The notes under the pieces are model-generated. The model was given only the letters and a program-made list of their open reading frames with translations, was not told where the DNA came from and ran no database searches. From Lachnospiraceae bacterium (GTDB lineage: Bacteria > Bacillota_A > Clostridia > Lachnospirales > Lachnospiraceae), in assembly GCA_021770615.1 (NCBI GenBank), contig JAETQR010000011.1, positions 32,906 through 96,905 of the forward strand: 64,000 nt of DNA, read 5' to 3'. Made by a program: the position numbers and the translations under genes. Below, in pieces: positions 29,186-37,988 of the stretch; position 1 is the first letter of the stretch; every line of letters begins with the position of its first letter.

Positions 29186-30445
29186 CTATTGGCTCACGTA
29201 ATTGAGTGGGTCGACGTAAGTACCGTTTACGGATACGCCAAAGTGAAGATGGGCACCGGTAGAAACTCCGGTAGAACCAACATAAGCGATGACGTCACCC
29301 TGCTTTACCGTAGCCCCCTCAGCGACCGCCAGTCTCGCAGCATGCATATATACCGTGTACAAACTGTTTCCATGATAGATCATTACATAATTTCCGGCAC
29401 TTGCACTATACGATGCCGTGACGACTTCTCCATCACCTGCTGCCACGATCGGCGTCCCGGCAGATACAGCAATATCAATCCCCTGATGGTTCGTACTCGC
29501 TCCCGCTGTCGGACTTGTTCTGCTCCCAAACCTGGACGAGATCCTCCCTGACACCCTGAGCGGCCAACGCAATCCTCCCGCATTCGCAGCGTAAGAATCT
29601 GATGCAGGATCTGCCGGTGTTCCTGTGGCCGCATTTGCTGCCGCCTCCGCTTTTCTCTTTGCCGCTTCTCTCTTTTCAATCTCCCTCTGCTTCTCCAAAA
29701 GAAGATTCTCTACCTTTCGTTCCGCCTCTGCTACCTTTTCACTAAATGTTTTCACTCTCGAATCTTTCGCAGAAATAGCCGAATCCAGCTTGTTCATCTC
29801 TGATTTTTTACTGGATTTCAAACTCTTCAGGGCATCTTTTTCAGCCGAGATCTCCTCCTGAAGCCCGGCAATCTCCTCTACCTTACTTTCCATCACCGTA
29901 CGCTTGATCTCTGTCTCATTTCTTGTCTCGACAAAACTGCTGAAAAGCTGTGAGTCAAATTTGGAAATCTTCTCAATATACTCAGAGCGGCTTAAAAAAT
30001 CCCCCAGGCTCTTTGCACTGAAAATCGCATCCATATAACCATCACTGCCATTTTCATACATATATTTTATTCGCTTCTTCATCGTTTCATACTGCTCTTT
30101 TTCCAAATCCTCAGCGATCGTAAGCTCTTCTTCCAACTTTACAAGTTCTTTTCTGGCCCCTTCGATCTGCTTATCCAGTCCATCGATCGTATCTGACAGC
30201 TTTTCAATCTTCTTATCTACATTTTTAACAAATTTCAGTATATCTCCCTTGCTCTTCTCTAATTCCTCGATATCTTTTTTTAGTTCATCCACACGCTTTT
30301 GCGCACTCGCCTTTGCTTCTTCCGCTTTCTTGATCTGGGCATCGTAACTGTCATTCGCATCTTCTGCCGATGCACTCAGGCCCAAAAGACAAAAGCTGAA
30401 TACTATACCTGTCATCAGGATCAACGCCATTACTTTTTTCCTCAT
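29186..30445 (-). CDS. Murein hydrolase activator/M23 endopeptidase with N-terminal coiled coil (EnvC/PcsB-like)
   Basis: 419 residues from the ATG at 30445, chosen because GGAAGG lies six bases upstream. A signal peptide (about 1-30, LILMTGIVFSFCLLGLSASA) is followed by a long coiled coil (about 35-270) and a LytM/M23 domain at the end: RISSRFGSRTSPTAGASTNHQGIDIAV, GDGEVVTASYSASAGNYVMIYHG, HAARLAVAEGATV and GAHLHFGVS. The zinc ligands appear kept (H in NHQGID with D, and HLHF). It directly follows ftsX (16 bp). FtsEX is known to activate coiled-coil M23 or CHAP hydrolases across the membrane during septum splitting, and this layout fits. Confidence 0.92.
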   Translation of the reverse strand: MRKKVMALILMTGIVFSFCLLGLSASAEDANDSYDAQIKKAEEAKASAQKRVDELKKDIEELEKSKGDILKFVKNVDKKIEKLSDTIDGLDKQIEGARKELVKLEEELTIAEDLEKEQYETMKKRIKYMYENGSDGYMDAIFSAKSLGDFLSRSEYIEKISKFDSQLFSSFVETRNETEIKRTVMESKVEEIAGLQEEISAEKDALKSLKSSKKSEMNKLDSAISAKDSRVKTFSEKVAEAERKVENLLLEKQREIEKREAAKRKAEAAANAATGTPADPASDSYAANAGGLRWPLRVSGRISSRFGSRTSPTAGASTNHQGIDIAVSAGTPIVAAGDGEVVTASYSASAGNYVMIYHGNSLYTVYMHAARLAVAEGATVKQGDVIAYVGSTGVSTGAHLHFGVSVNGTYVDPLNYVSQ

Positions 30446-30461
30446 CGTCATCCTTCCCCCT

Positions 30462-31373
30462 TTATATATCAAGATGCTTTCTAACAGTCACAAAACTTCC
30501 CAGAAACCCTATGCCAAGTCCTACGATCAGGCATACCGGGATCAGTACCCGGAATATCTGGGACGCTTCCAGAAAGGTCAGCCAGCTCGAAATCATATTA
30601 AATCTACTATTTATATATTTTATGATCGAACTATAACTGAAAATCAGTATTACAAGAGGAATGCAGGCTCCGACCGCCCCAATGACCAGTCCCTCCACAA
30701 TAAACGGCGCACGGATAAAAAAATCCGAAGCCCCCATCAATCTCATGATCCCGATTTCTTCCCGCCGGACCGTGATTCCCGTGGATATTGTAGAATTGAT
30801 CAGGAAAATAGACACCGCAAGCAAAATGACAATGATCGCAATCGAAACATAACTTACCAGTTTATTCGCATTCTCAAAATTTTTCGCCGTGTCATCCGAC
30901 CGTTTTACCATCCTCACTCCCTCAATCCCCTCAATATACGCCGCCACCTCTTTCTGTTCCGAAATATCTTTCAAAAACACCTGATAAGATGCCGAATCTT
31001 TGAGCGGATTATCTTCTCCAAAACTGTCGATCAATTCCGGATTCTCGCTGAAATTTTCCGTGACAAACTGTTCCCACGCTTCCTCGGAAGAAACAAATTC
31101 CATGTGATCGACCTCATCACGGGAACGAATCGCCACTCCGATCGCATCGATCTGTTCTTCCGAAATCCCCTCATCAAAAAACACGGTAACTCCTACCGAC
31201 GTCTCCACTTCTTTTATCATATACTGAAAATTGCTCACAATAAAATAAAACACCCCAAAGAGAAACAGACAGGCTGCCATCGTACCGATCGATGCAAGTG
31301 TAAACATACTGTTCTTGCGCAAACTTTTAAAGCCCTGCTTTACACTGTAAATAAATACACTAATCCCTCTCAT
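30462..31373 (-). CDS. ftsX: Cell-division permease FtsX
   Basis: 303 residues. N-terminal membrane segment about 20-45, a large extracellular loop (about 50-165, VGVTVFFDEGISEEQIDAIG), then three membrane segments in the MacB/FtsX domain, with NSTISTGITVRREEIGIMRLMGASDFFI typical of the family. The ATG at 31373 lies inside the end of ftsE (14-bp overlap) with AAGGCGG upstream; an earlier in-frame start would enlarge the overlap. It pairs with FtsE and the M23 hydrolase downstream. Confidence 0.95.
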   Translation of the reverse strand: MRGISVFIYSVKQGFKSLRKNSMFTLASIGTMAACLFLFGVFYFIVSNFQYMIKEVETSVGVTVFFDEGISEEQIDAIGVAIRSRDEVDHMEFVSSEEAWEQFVTENFSENPELIDSFGEDNPLKDSASYQVFLKDISEQKEVAAYIEGIEGVRMVKRSDDTAKNFENANKLVSYVSIAIIVILLAVSIFLINSTISTGITVRREEIGIMRLMGASDFFIRAPFIVEGLVIGAVGACIPLVILIFSYSSIIKYINSRFNMISSWLTFLEASQIFRVLIPVCLIVGLGIGFLGSFVTVRKHLDI

Positions 31374-32073
31374 ATTCGTAACCGCCTTTTTTATCATCCC
31401 GGATCAAATGCCCGTCTTCCAGTGTTACAACACGCTTTTGCATCACATCTACAATATCATTATTATGCGTGACGACTACAACTGTAGTCCCCATTTTGTT
31501 AACCTCCTGCAAAAGCATCATAATCTCCCACGCATTCTGAGGATCCAGATTTCCCGTCGGCTCATCAGCAAGAAGGATCGTCGGCTGGTTTACCAGGGCT
31601 CTTGCGATCGCCACCCTTTGCTGCTCACCACCGGAAAGCTCTTTTGGATAAGCATCCGCCTTATCCGTCAATCCAACGATCGTCAGCATGGTCGTCACGT
31701 TCCGGATGATCTCCCGTTTGCTCCTGCCGATGATCCTCTGGGCAAACGCCACATTTTCAAACACAGTCCGGTCATTTAACAAACGGAAATCCTGAAATAC
31801 CACACCGATATTTCTACGGTATAACGGCACCTGTTTACGTTTCAGCTTGTTGACCATTCTCCCTGCGATATATAATTTACCCGAAGTGGGATCAAGTTCT
31901 TTTAAAAGCAGCTTGATAAATGTAGATTTTCCGGAACCACTTTTTCCCACAACAAAAACAAATTCTCCCTGCTGGATCTGGAGTGATATTTTTTTTAATG
32001 CATCGACACCTGTCTGATATTGCTTACTGACATCATCCATTGCAATGATGGGACGTTCTTTCTTTGCAGCCAT
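31360..32073 (-). CDS. ftsE: Cell-division ATP-binding protein FtsE
   Basis: 237 residues from ATG 32073; ATG 32085 is in frame but abuts the GGGGG site. Walker A VGKSGSGKSTFIKLL, Q-loop VFQDFRLL, signature LSGGEQQRVAIARALV and Walker B ILLADEPTGNLD are all present. MDDVSKQYQTGVDALKKISLQIQQGEF is the usual FtsE beginning. It is the cytosolic ATPase of FtsEX that drives hydrolase activation at the septum. The CdaR gene ends 22 bp upstream. Confidence 0.94.
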   Translation of the reverse strand: MAAKKERPIIAMDDVSKQYQTGVDALKKISLQIQQGEFVFVVGKSGSGKSTFIKLLLKELDPTSGKLYIAGRMVNKLKRKQVPLYRRNIGVVFQDFRLLNDRTVFENVAFAQRIIGRSKREIIRNVTTMLTIVGLTDKADAYPKELSGGEQQRVAIARALVNQPTILLADEPTGNLDPQNAWEIMMLLQEVNKMGTTVVVVTHNNDIVDVMQKRVVTLEDGHLIRDDKKGGYEYERD

Positions 32074-32095
32074 ATGTGTTTTCATCCCCCAAAAA

Positions 32096-33184
32096 TTAAT
32101 AGTTCATCGACTCAAGATATTTCATGTATTTCACAACCATAAGCGCGATCTTGAACGTGATCGCATCATCAAATACCCTCAGATCGAGTCCGGTGCTCTT
32201 TTGCAGCTTATCCAGCCGGTACACAAGCGTATTCCGGTGAATGTAGAGCTGCCTTGAAGTCTCCGATACGTTCAGGTTATTCTCGAAAAATTTATTGATG
32301 GTCGTAAGCGTCTCCTCATCGAACTCATCCGGTGTTTTATCTGAAAAAATTTCTTTTATGAACATCTTACAGAGCGGCATCGGAAGCTGGTAGATCAGAC
32401 GCCCGATCCCAAGGTTGCTGTAAGCGATGACTTTTTTGTCACTGTAAAAGATCTTTCCGACATCCAGCGCCATCTTCGCCTCTTTATAAGAGCGGGAGAC
32501 CTCCTTCAATTCTTTCACGATCGTTCCAAACGCCACATGAACCTTGGTCATCGCCTCGGTGTTCAGCATATCCACGATCACTTCTGCCGTCTTTTCCAGA
32601 TCTTCTATCTTCTCTTTCTCGTTGATCTCCTTCACAAGTATGATATTCTTCTCGTCGACAGCCGTAATAAAATCCTTTGTCTGCGTGGCAAACATACTAC
32701 GCACTGTCTCCAGGGCGCCACTATCTTTTTCTTTATTTGTCTCAATGATAAATACTACCCTTCTGGCATTCATCTCGATATGCAATTTCTTGGCACGGTT
32801 AAAAATATCGACGAGCAAAAGATTATCAAGTAAAAGATTTTTGATAAAATTATCTTTATCATACCTTTCCTTATATGCTACAAGAAGACTCTGGATCTGG
32901 AATACGATGATCTTTCCGATCGTATAAACCTCCTCTGAATCCCCCTGTATGACGACAATATACTCTAACTGGCTCTCATCATAGATCTTAAAAAACTGAC
33001 AGCCATTCATCACCTGGCTGTCTGCCGGTGACTGGACAAAATTCTGCCCATCCTCCGCAAATTCCGTAAGTTCATCCGATGTCGATGCTAATACATTCCC
33101 CTCTGTATCCATGACACACAGATTATTTTTTGTAATCCCCTTTATTCCATCAACCGTATTCTGCAGTATCTGGTTTGATATCAT
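32096..33184 (-). CDS. CdaR/PucR-family transcriptional regulator
   Basis: 362 residues. The N-terminus (about 5-110) resembles the diacid-sensing domain of CdaR (MDTEGNVLASTSDELTEF). The middle is a GGDEF-like PucR domain without catalytic residues (about 130-270). The C-terminal helix-turn-helix of the PucR type is clear: LTTINKFFENNLNVSETSRQLYIHRNTLVYRLDKLQKSTGLDLR. In well-known cases it activates glycerate or galactarate genes. None are here; it is instead the first gene of the ftsEX cluster, so its role may differ. Start ATG at 33184 follows GGAGGTGTAGTT. Confidence 0.88.
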   Translation of the reverse strand: MISNQILQNTVDGIKGITKNNLCVMDTEGNVLASTSDELTEFAEDGQNFVQSPADSQVMNGCQFFKIYDESQLEYIVVIQGDSEEVYTIGKIIVFQIQSLLVAYKERYDKDNFIKNLLLDNLLLVDIFNRAKKLHIEMNARRVVFIIETNKEKDSGALETVRSMFATQTKDFITAVDEKNIILVKEINEKEKIEDLEKTAEVIVDMLNTEAMTKVHVAFGTIVKELKEVSRSYKEAKMALDVGKIFYSDKKVIAYSNLGIGRLIYQLPMPLCKMFIKEIFSDKTPDEFDEETLTTINKFFENNLNVSETSRQLYIHRNTLVYRLDKLQKSTGLDLRVFDDAITFKIALMVVKYMKYLESMNY

Positions 33185-33274
33185 AACTACACCTCCGAAC
33201 GTAGTCTACTCTTGTCGCATTATGAATAATTGTATCATTATTTCGGATAAAAGTAAAGTCAAAGCTATGCGCTC

Positions 33275-33334
33275 CCACGGAAATCAATTTTTAACAGTTA
33301 CGGTTCTTGGGACTGGTGAAATTTGATTTCCGTG
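33275..33334. repeat. Inverted repeat between CdaR and LRR genes
   Basis: CACGGAAATCAA and TTGATTTCCGTG (12-bp perfect arms) around about 36 bp. A second locus with one arm is at 4402-4416. It may end LRR transcription, but the T-run is poor. Confidence 0.6.
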
Positions 33335-33359
33335 ACGCACTCCTTTGCACCTCTTCCTG

Positions 33360-34985
33360 TCATCCATATTTGTAATACACCTTCGACTTCTTTCCAAATC
33401 TCCAGTCCATGCACTCATCGTCGGAATGACACATATAAATCTGAACCCCCGGATTGTCCCGGCAGTCAAGCTCAGATAAATTAAGCGCCTCCACCGACTT
33501 AAACGTCTTTAACCGGTTATTCCGGCAGAAAACGGATTCGATCTGATCCCGTTTTCCAAAATCGATCGACGTGATCCGGTTATTATTTAACCTCAGTGCC
33601 TCCAAATTTTTAAATGCTTCCATATTCCACTTGCCAGACAATCGGTTATCATTCAGATCAATATAATACATCTTCCGACTGTTTTTTCCAAAATTCACCT
33701 TCTCTAACACTCCATGTGTCCACGTGAGTTTGCACAACTTAGATAACTTACTCACATCCAGATTTTTTGTACTCTTATCATAACGAACCTCTAATGACTC
33801 CAGATTTTTAAAGGACGGGAAGTCTATTTTCTTTATCGGATTCCGATAGACGGATAGTGTTTCCAGTTTCGGAAACTGCTTTGCCGAAAATTCGGATACG
33901 GATGTATCCACAAGCTGCAATTTTAAAAGCTGTGACAGGTTCATTGGGTCCAGACTTGTTACCTTTTTGCATTCGTTAACCGAAAGCGAGGTCAGTTTCT
34001 CCTCTTCCCCTAACTGAATCTGTCCAAGTAAAGGATTCTTTTCCACAGTCAGTTCTTTTAATTCCGCACAGCCCTCGATCTGGATTTCCAGTAGCGAAGC
34101 ATTATTTTTTATCGTCAGTTTTTTCAGTTTTTTGCACCCCTTTATGACTACCTTCTGCAATTTACTGTCATTCTCGATCACAAGTGTCTCCAGAGCAGGA
34201 TGATCAGACAATTCAAACGTCTCCATGTCCTGGGCACTGAGAATAAGCTTCTTTAATTTCCCTAACGGTGCGGGATCAAAGGTAACCCCCTTTGCATTTT
34301 TCAGGGAAACATTCCACAGTTCCGAATTGTGTGACAGATCCAGTTCTGGCAGGTTGATATTCTCAAGTTCTATCTCTTCAAGTTCCGAATTATACGATAA
34401 ATCCAACTCCGGCAGATTCATCTTCTCCAACTCTAATATCGCAAGTTCTGAAAATGAGGAAACATCCAGTTTCTGCAATTTCGGTGCGCACAAAGTAAGC
34501 CTTCGTATCTGCTTATTGTTTGATAAATCCAGACTCTCCAGTTTTTTCCCCTCAAACACAACCCACGCCAGTTTGGGATAACGGGGCAACTTTAGTTTCT
34601 CAATCGCATCGTTATAATATTCCAATTCCTCGAGCTTGGAGATTTTGGGAAATTCCCTGCTCTTTGCCGTCTCATACAGCACCAGGTTTGATAACTTGGA
34701 AAAATACTCAATTCCCTTTAAATTGACTTTCCTTTTTCCGCCGTCTATATCAAGGAAATCCTTACCATTCAAATCCGATTTCGTTATCTTATCCCCGAGC
34801 ACATACTCATCAAAAAAAATGTCTCTCATGGCCTTATCCGGAAAATTCTTTTTGTTAAAGACAAGCGTTTTGGCAGATGCCTGACTAGCGCACAGAAAAA
34901 TCATGAAAACGAGCAGCACCATAGGAATCCACTTGCGGATCATAACCTGTTTTCTTTTTCCCGTGTCCTTCCAAAATAAGTTCAT
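33360..34985 (-). CDS. Secreted leucine-rich-repeat protein
   Basis: 541 residues, ATG at 34985 after AGAGGGGG. A signal peptide (RKWIPMVLLVFMIFLCASQASAK, about 17-39) is followed by LRR units of about 20-25 residues: LELEKMNLPELDLSYNSELEEI, LENINLPELDLSHNSELWNV, LSDHPALETLVIENDSKLQKV, LRLNNNRITSIDFGKRDQIESV. At least two adjacent units (ELDLS(Y/H)NSELEEI-like) are almost identical, a sign of recent duplication. No LPXTG, GW or membrane anchor is seen at the end, so it may be released or held non-covalently. A role in binding host or wall surfaces is possible, not shown. The last 40 residues hold two Cys (YMCHSDDECMDW). Confidence 0.82.
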   Translation of the reverse strand: MNLFWKDTGKRKQVMIRKWIPMVLLVFMIFLCASQASAKTLVFNKKNFPDKAMRDIFFDEYVLGDKITKSDLNGKDFLDIDGGKRKVNLKGIEYFSKLSNLVLYETAKSREFPKISKLEELEYYNDAIEKLKLPRYPKLAWVVFEGKKLESLDLSNNKQIRRLTLCAPKLQKLDVSSFSELAILELEKMNLPELDLSYNSELEEIELENINLPELDLSHNSELWNVSLKNAKGVTFDPAPLGKLKKLILSAQDMETFELSDHPALETLVIENDSKLQKVVIKGCKKLKKLTIKNNASLLEIQIEGCAELKELTVEKNPLLGQIQLGEEEKLTSLSVNECKKVTSLDPMNLSQLLKLQLVDTSVSEFSAKQFPKLETLSVYRNPIKKIDFPSFKNLESLEVRYDKSTKNLDVSKLSKLCKLTWTHGVLEKVNFGKNSRKMYYIDLNDNRLSGKWNMEAFKNLEALRLNNNRITSIDFGKRDQIESVFCRNNRLKTFKSVEALNLSELDCRDNPGVQIYMCHSDDECMDWRFGKKSKVYYKYG

Positions 34986-35012
34986 AAAATCCCCCTCTTT
35001 CGCACCAGATAC

Positions 35013-35043
35013 AAAAGGGAATGTCCAATCTTGAACATTCCCT
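35013..35043 (-). terminator. Terminator after the UgpC-type ATPase
   Basis: AGGGAATGT and ACATTCCCT pair around a 10-nt loop, followed by TTTTGT on the minus strand. Confidence 0.8.
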
Positions 35044-35069
35044 CTGATATCGTTGTTAAAAACAAATTC

Positions 35070-36182
35070 CTAGTTTGTGATCGTAACTTCTGTCTCTTTG
35101 TCAAACAGATGGATCTTCTCAGCATCCAGTGCGATCTTGATCGTATCTCCCGGACGAGCTGTCGTACGAGGATTTACACGTACGGTAATATCATTGTTCT
35201 CGATCGTGAAGTAAAGGAATACTTCTGCACCAAGCATCTCATATACCTTAACAGTAGCTTCCAGCACGGTATCCGGAGAATTGCTGATGAACATTTCCTC
35301 ATCCTTGATGTCTTCCGGACGAATACCAAAGATAATTGTCTTATCCTCATATCCTTTCTCGATCAACTTTCTCGCTTTGTTCTCAGTAAGTTTGATCGTA
35401 TTGGAACCAAACATAAGAAGTACATCGGAACCGGATACTACCACTCTTGCCTCGATAAAGTTCATCTGAGGAGAACCGATGAACCCTGCTACGAACAGGT
35501 TATTCGGTCTCATATACAGATCAAGCGGACTGTCTACCTGCTGAACCACACCGTCTTTCATAACGACGATACGCGTACCAAGTGTCAGCGCCTCGGTCTG
35601 GTCATGTGTTACGTAGATGATCGTCGTCTCCAGTCTCTGGTGAAGTTTGGAAATCTCAATACGCATCTGTACACGAAGTTTTGCATCCAGGTTTGAAAGT
35701 GGCTCATCCATAAGGAACACCTTAGGATCACGCACAATAGCACGTCCCATAGCAACACGCTGTCTCTGACCACCGGAAAGAGCTTTCGGCTTACGGTCTA
35801 ACAAATGCTCGATATCAAGGATCTTAGCTGCCTCATGTACTAAACGGTCAATCTGATCTTTTGGCACTTTTCTCAGCTTAAGGCCAAATGCCATATTATC
35901 ATAAACTGACATATGTGGATACAATGCGTAATTCTGGAAAACCATCGCAATGTCCCTGTCTTTCGGTTCTACATCATTTACTAACTTATCTCCAATCCAC
36001 AACTCACCGTTTGAAATCTCTTCCAATCCAGCGATCATACGAAGAGTCGTTGACTTACCACATCCCGAAGGTCCTACAAAGATAATAAACTCTTTATCTT
36101 CGATCTCAAGATTAAAATCCTTTACCGCATGAAAGCCGTTCGGATATATTTTGTTGATGTTCTTTAATGATAAACTTGCCAT
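35070..36182 (-). CDS. Sugar ABC transporter ATP-binding protein (MalK/MsmK/UgpC family)
   Basis: 370 residues from ATG 36182 with GGAGG ten bases upstream. Walker A FVGPSGCGKSTTLRMIAG, Q-loop VFQNYALYPHMSV, signature LSGGQRQRVAMGRAI, Walker B VFLMDEPLSNLDAKLR and H-loop YVTHDQTEALTLG are intact. The C-terminal OB/TOBE regulatory domain follows (IFGIRPEDIKDEE, NPRTTARPGDTIKIALDAEKIHLFD). No permease or binding protein genes lie beside it, as is common for a shared ATPase serving several sugar importers (MsmK-like). The gene is followed by its own terminator. Confidence 0.93.
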   Translation of the reverse strand: MASLSLKNINKIYPNGFHAVKDFNLEIEDKEFIIFVGPSGCGKSTTLRMIAGLEEISNGELWIGDKLVNDVEPKDRDIAMVFQNYALYPHMSVYDNMAFGLKLRKVPKDQIDRLVHEAAKILDIEHLLDRKPKALSGGQRQRVAMGRAIVRDPKVFLMDEPLSNLDAKLRVQMRIEISKLHQRLETTIIYVTHDQTEALTLGTRIVVMKDGVVQQVDSPLDLYMRPNNLFVAGFIGSPQMNFIEARVVVSGSDVLLMFGSNTIKLTENKARKLIEKGYEDKTIIFGIRPEDIKDEEMFISNSPDTVLEATVKVYEMLGAEVFLYFTIENNDITVRVNPRTTARPGDTIKIALDAEKIHLFDKETEVTITN

Positions 36183-36310
36183 TACACATGTTCCTCCCTG
36201 GAAAATATTTTTTTCATAACATCTATGATTAATACTATACACCATTTTCCCCAAAAACACCATATTCAATTTCCATAAATTATTTTCAAATCTTTGTATA
36301 TTTTGCATAA

Positions 36311-37189
36311 CTAACCAACGTCTGTACCTATAGCGAATCCCTCTCCTTGAACCTCTTTCGCATCCATAACGATCACAAAAGCTTTTTCATCAGCACTTTT
36401 CACAATATCGATCAGCTTCACAACCTCCTTTTTGGACACAACACACATAAGTACATTTTTGTCACTGCCGGAATACATCCCCTTTCCATTCAGACCGGTC
36501 ACACCACGCTCCATTTCTTTCATGATACTTTCTGATATCTCAAGAGGAGAATCTGAAATGATATATGCCAGTTTGGCAAATTTCAATCCATCCAGCAGGG
36601 CATCCGACACCTTCCCGGTCACAAAAACGGCAACGACCGAGTACAACCCCGTATGCATCCCGAAAATCCCCATTCCTGCCAGTACAATGATTCCATCAAT
36701 GAAAATGAGCAGCTCCGATACACTGACTCCCGGAAACCATCTGTGCAACAGCGTCACAAGCAGGTCACTTCCCCCGGTAGAGGCGTTTTGGGAAAAAATG
36801 AGGCCGAGCCCCAATCCGTTTAATGCACCCCCTAAAACTGCTGCCATAAGATAATCCCTGTTTGCAACCTCATAAGTCGGTACGAGAAAAAGCGCTGCCG
36901 AAAAGCAGACTGCCCCATACAAGGCTTTCTTAATGAATTTTCCCCCTTTTATTTTAAACGCAATAAGAAAGAATGGAATATTCAACAAAAAATTCGTAGC
37001 CCCCACCGGCACGCTAAATCCAAACGTACTCTCCACGACCTTTTTCACAATGATGCCAATACCGGAAAACCCGCCTGTCACCATCGAGAGCGGCTCGTAA
37101 ATAATATTGATCCCTGCGGCCATAAAAAACGTACCTGCTGTTATAAGCAGGTACGGTACCAGTTTACTGTCCTTTATTTTCTCTCTCAT
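36311..37189 (-). CDS. YitT-family membrane protein (DUF161/DUF2179)
   Basis: 292 residues from ATG 37189, with GAGGAG seven bases upstream; the frame runs upstream without a site. Five to six membrane segments (about 10-180) include AAGINIIYEPLSMVTGGFSGIGII and ASTGGSDLLVTLLH, typical of YitT. The soluble C-terminal DUF2179 domain starts about 205 (YIISDSPLEISESIMKEMERGVTGLNGKGMYS, VLMCVVSKKEVVKLIDIVK). Function is not established. It overlaps the glycosyltransferase gene by 26 bp, so the two are cotranscribed. Confidence 0.88.
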   Translation of the reverse strand: MREKIKDSKLVPYLLITAGTFFMAAGINIIYEPLSMVTGGFSGIGIIVKKVVESTFGFSVPVGATNFLLNIPFFLIAFKIKGGKFIKKALYGAVCFSAALFLVPTYEVANRDYLMAAVLGGALNGLGLGLIFSQNASTGGSDLLVTLLHRWFPGVSVSELLIFIDGIIVLAGMGIFGMHTGLYSVVAVFVTGKVSDALLDGLKFAKLAYIISDSPLEISESIMKEMERGVTGLNGKGMYSGSDKNVLMCVVSKKEVVKLIDIVKSADEKAFVIVMDAKEVQGEGFAIGTDVG

Positions 37190-37949
37190 CTGACAACTCC
37201 TCAATAACGTCTGCTTTCTGCAAAAGCTTTTTGTTATTATAATTGTCCATTTTCTTCCTGAATATTCTCCGCCTCCAGAAGTTAGAATACGGAATCCGTG
37301 CAATACACGTATATATCTTTCCAAGCTGCAGTGCTTTGACTGCCTTAGGCACATGGATATTGTCCCTCAATACCATATTCATAATGCTTCCCATCACCAC
37401 ACAAAGCTTGGCATTGACCTTTAACCGGTTCTCATGGATCCACTCCTCCCCCTGTGTCCCCTCCATCGACATCAGGATCACATCAGGAAGCTTGGTATTG
37501 ATATCATTCACGAGCGCCTCATCGGTCATGCTGCCATCAGCCGTATACAGTCCCACAACTTCAAGATACGGACACTGCGTAACCAGATAGCGAAATACGA
37601 TCTTGGCTTCTTTCTTATTTTTCAATATCAGATAACATTTTTTCCCTTCTAAAAGAGTCTGATCTACACTTTTAAACGCCGTCCGGTAATCCACGACCAT
37701 TCCGCCGGTCTCCAGCACATCCACATGGGAAGAACTCAGGATTGCCTTCTCTCCGGGAAGCACCATATCTGCTTCCTGGAGGATCTCCTGCACCAGCTCA
37801 TTTTCATCATACATATCAATATAATCCAGTGACACCAGATGCATCACATTCAGATAATCATTCGACAGGTAATCTTCTACTTCTTTTCGGAATGTACCCT
37901 CCGTCAAAATATCGAGTTCCATATCCATGATCTTAATCCTCGTCCCCAT
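37164..37949 (-). CDS. WecG/TagA/CpsF-type glycosyltransferase, divergent
   Basis: 261 residues. The family pattern is seen as DMVLPGEKAILSSSHV (where TagA has a D-rich start of the active site), then LPDVILMSMEGTQGEEWIHENRLKVNAKLCVVMGSIMNMVL matching the PKQE(K/L)W...VGVGGxFD region, and VPKAVKALQLGKIY. Family members add N-acetylmannosamine to lipid-linked GlcNAc for teichoic acid or enterobacterial antigen. The usual PKQE is replaced by TQGEE, so this is a distant member. Placement just before YitT and after the LytR_C protein suggests cell-envelope work. Confidence 0.72.
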   Translation of the reverse strand: MGTRIKIMDMELDILTEGTFRKEVEDYLSNDYLNVMHLVSLDYIDMYDENELVQEILQEADMVLPGEKAILSSSHVDVLETGGMVVDYRTAFKSVDQTLLEGKKCYLILKNKKEAKIVFRYLVTQCPYLEVVGLYTADGSMTDEALVNDINTKLPDVILMSMEGTQGEEWIHENRLKVNAKLCVVMGSIMNMVLRDNIHVPKAVKALQLGKIYTCIARIPYSNFWRRRIFRKKMDNYNNKKLLQKADVIEELSDERENKGQ

Positions 37950-37988
37950 AAAACCCTCCTTTCCATGGATTCTTCTGTGGTCCGAAAA

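Noticed and set aside
30474..31472. 332-codon plus-strand frame opposite ftsX
   Set aside because: Antisense to FtsX; very rich in His, Arg and Asn as expected from reverse reading of a membrane protein gene.
34100..34500. Possible tandem DNA repeats or CRISPR
   Set aside because: The periodicity comes from leucine-rich-repeat codons; there are no regular identical repeats with unique spacers.
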